The notes beneath the pieces were generated by a model. That model worked only from the letters and a program-made list of their open reading frames with translations, was not told where the DNA came from and ran no database searches. A program made the position numbers and the translations under genes. 64,000 bases of DNA from Pseudomonas protegens (GTDB taxonomy: Bacteria > Pseudomonadota > Gammaproteobacteria > Pseudomonadales > Pseudomonadaceae), in the NCBI RefSeq assembly GCF_003363755.1, contig NZ_CP031396.1:248001-312000 (forward strand), read 5' to 3'. Below, piece after piece: positions 63,914-64,000 of this stretch (its first letter is position 1; every line of letters begins with the position of its first letter).

Positions 63914-64000
63914 ATGAACGCCCCGCTCCGTAGAAACGAAGCACTTTTGATCGCCGACCGCGCATTCAAGCCTTTTCAATGCGTGGCCTGGGCCCCACAG
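63914..64000 (+). CDS. unidentified gene, 5' part only
   Basis: 29 codons are visible, starting ATGAACGCCCCGCTCCG and encoding MNAPLRRNEALLIADRAFKP. GAGAAGA lies 4 to 10 bp upstream. No domain can be named from so little. The window ends inside the gene. Confidence 0.6.
   Translation, partial: MNAPLRRNEALLIADRAFKPFQCVAWAPQ

Overview
The window is a high-GC, gene-dense chromosomal segment from a fluorescent Pseudomonas, most like the P. fluorescens/P. protegens/P. chlororaphis group. The evidence is the complete mtlEFGKDYZ polyol operon, a complete fapABCDEF functional-amyloid operon, Pseudomonas-type REP palindromes (GTAGGAGCCGGCTTGCCGGC), and small Pseudomonas-restricted families (DUF2790, DUF1652). 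No tRNA, rRNA, CRISPR array, prophage or insertion sequence was recognised. Identifications come from reading the translated sequence and recalling families; no database search was run.

Layout. 1-5.8 kb: a minus-strand short/branched acyl-CoA catabolic operon (acyl-CoA synthetase, SDR dehydrogenase, thiolase, acyl-CoA dehydrogenase) with an AraC-type regulator. 6.1-14.5 kb: the mannitol/arabitol/glucitol operon (ABC importer mtlEFGK, then mtlD, mtlY, mtlZ), with a near-consensus promoter and a REP palindrome between mtlE and mtlF. 14.6-15.9 kb: an OprD-family porin. 16.5-34.4 kb: a 14-gene, mostly translationally coupled exopolysaccharide locus. It encodes nucleotide-sugar synthesis, a priming transferase, a kinase-like protein without a Walker A lysine, a Wza-type exporter, a chain-length protein, glycosyltransferases, polymerase, flippase, two deacetylases, two acyltransferase-like proteins and a secreted glycosidase-like protein. 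I do not recognise it as alginate, Psl, Pel or cellulose.

34.6-38.3 kb: small DUF genes, a NIPSNAP protein, a threonine dehydratase without its C-terminal regulatory domain, and a ParD-like/methionine aminopeptidase pair. The dehydratase is preceded by what reads as a classical Ile/Thr attenuator: a 22-codon leader peptide, competing hairpins and a terminator. 38.3-42.0 kb: a CorA-like transporter and a RimK-like ATP-grasp ligase, divergent from a GNAT-C39 peptidase fusion; this looks like a peptide-tagging module. 42.1-56.9 kb: housekeeping and accessory genes (PQQ-type sugar dehydrogenase, lpxO, hydrolases, ybiT-type ABC-F, MFS, azoR with a LysR regulator, yjbR, DUF1294, uppP, an sCache chemoreceptor, pnuC with an NadR-type kinase).

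57.2-63.6 kb: the Fap amyloid operon. It has a sigma-54-like promoter, an 11-bp direct repeat upstream, an intercistronic terminator between fapC and fapD, and a convergent sigma-54 enhancer-binding protein gene that may control it. The window ends inside an unidentified gene.

The exopolysaccharide locus, the Fap operon, uppP and lpxO give the region a strong cell-surface and biofilm theme. The most novel-looking items are the attenuator on the truncated threonine dehydratase, the exopolysaccharide locus with its degenerate kinase-like and glycosidase-like proteins, the ligase/peptidase module, and four genes whose in-frame stop codon is supplied by a REP element.
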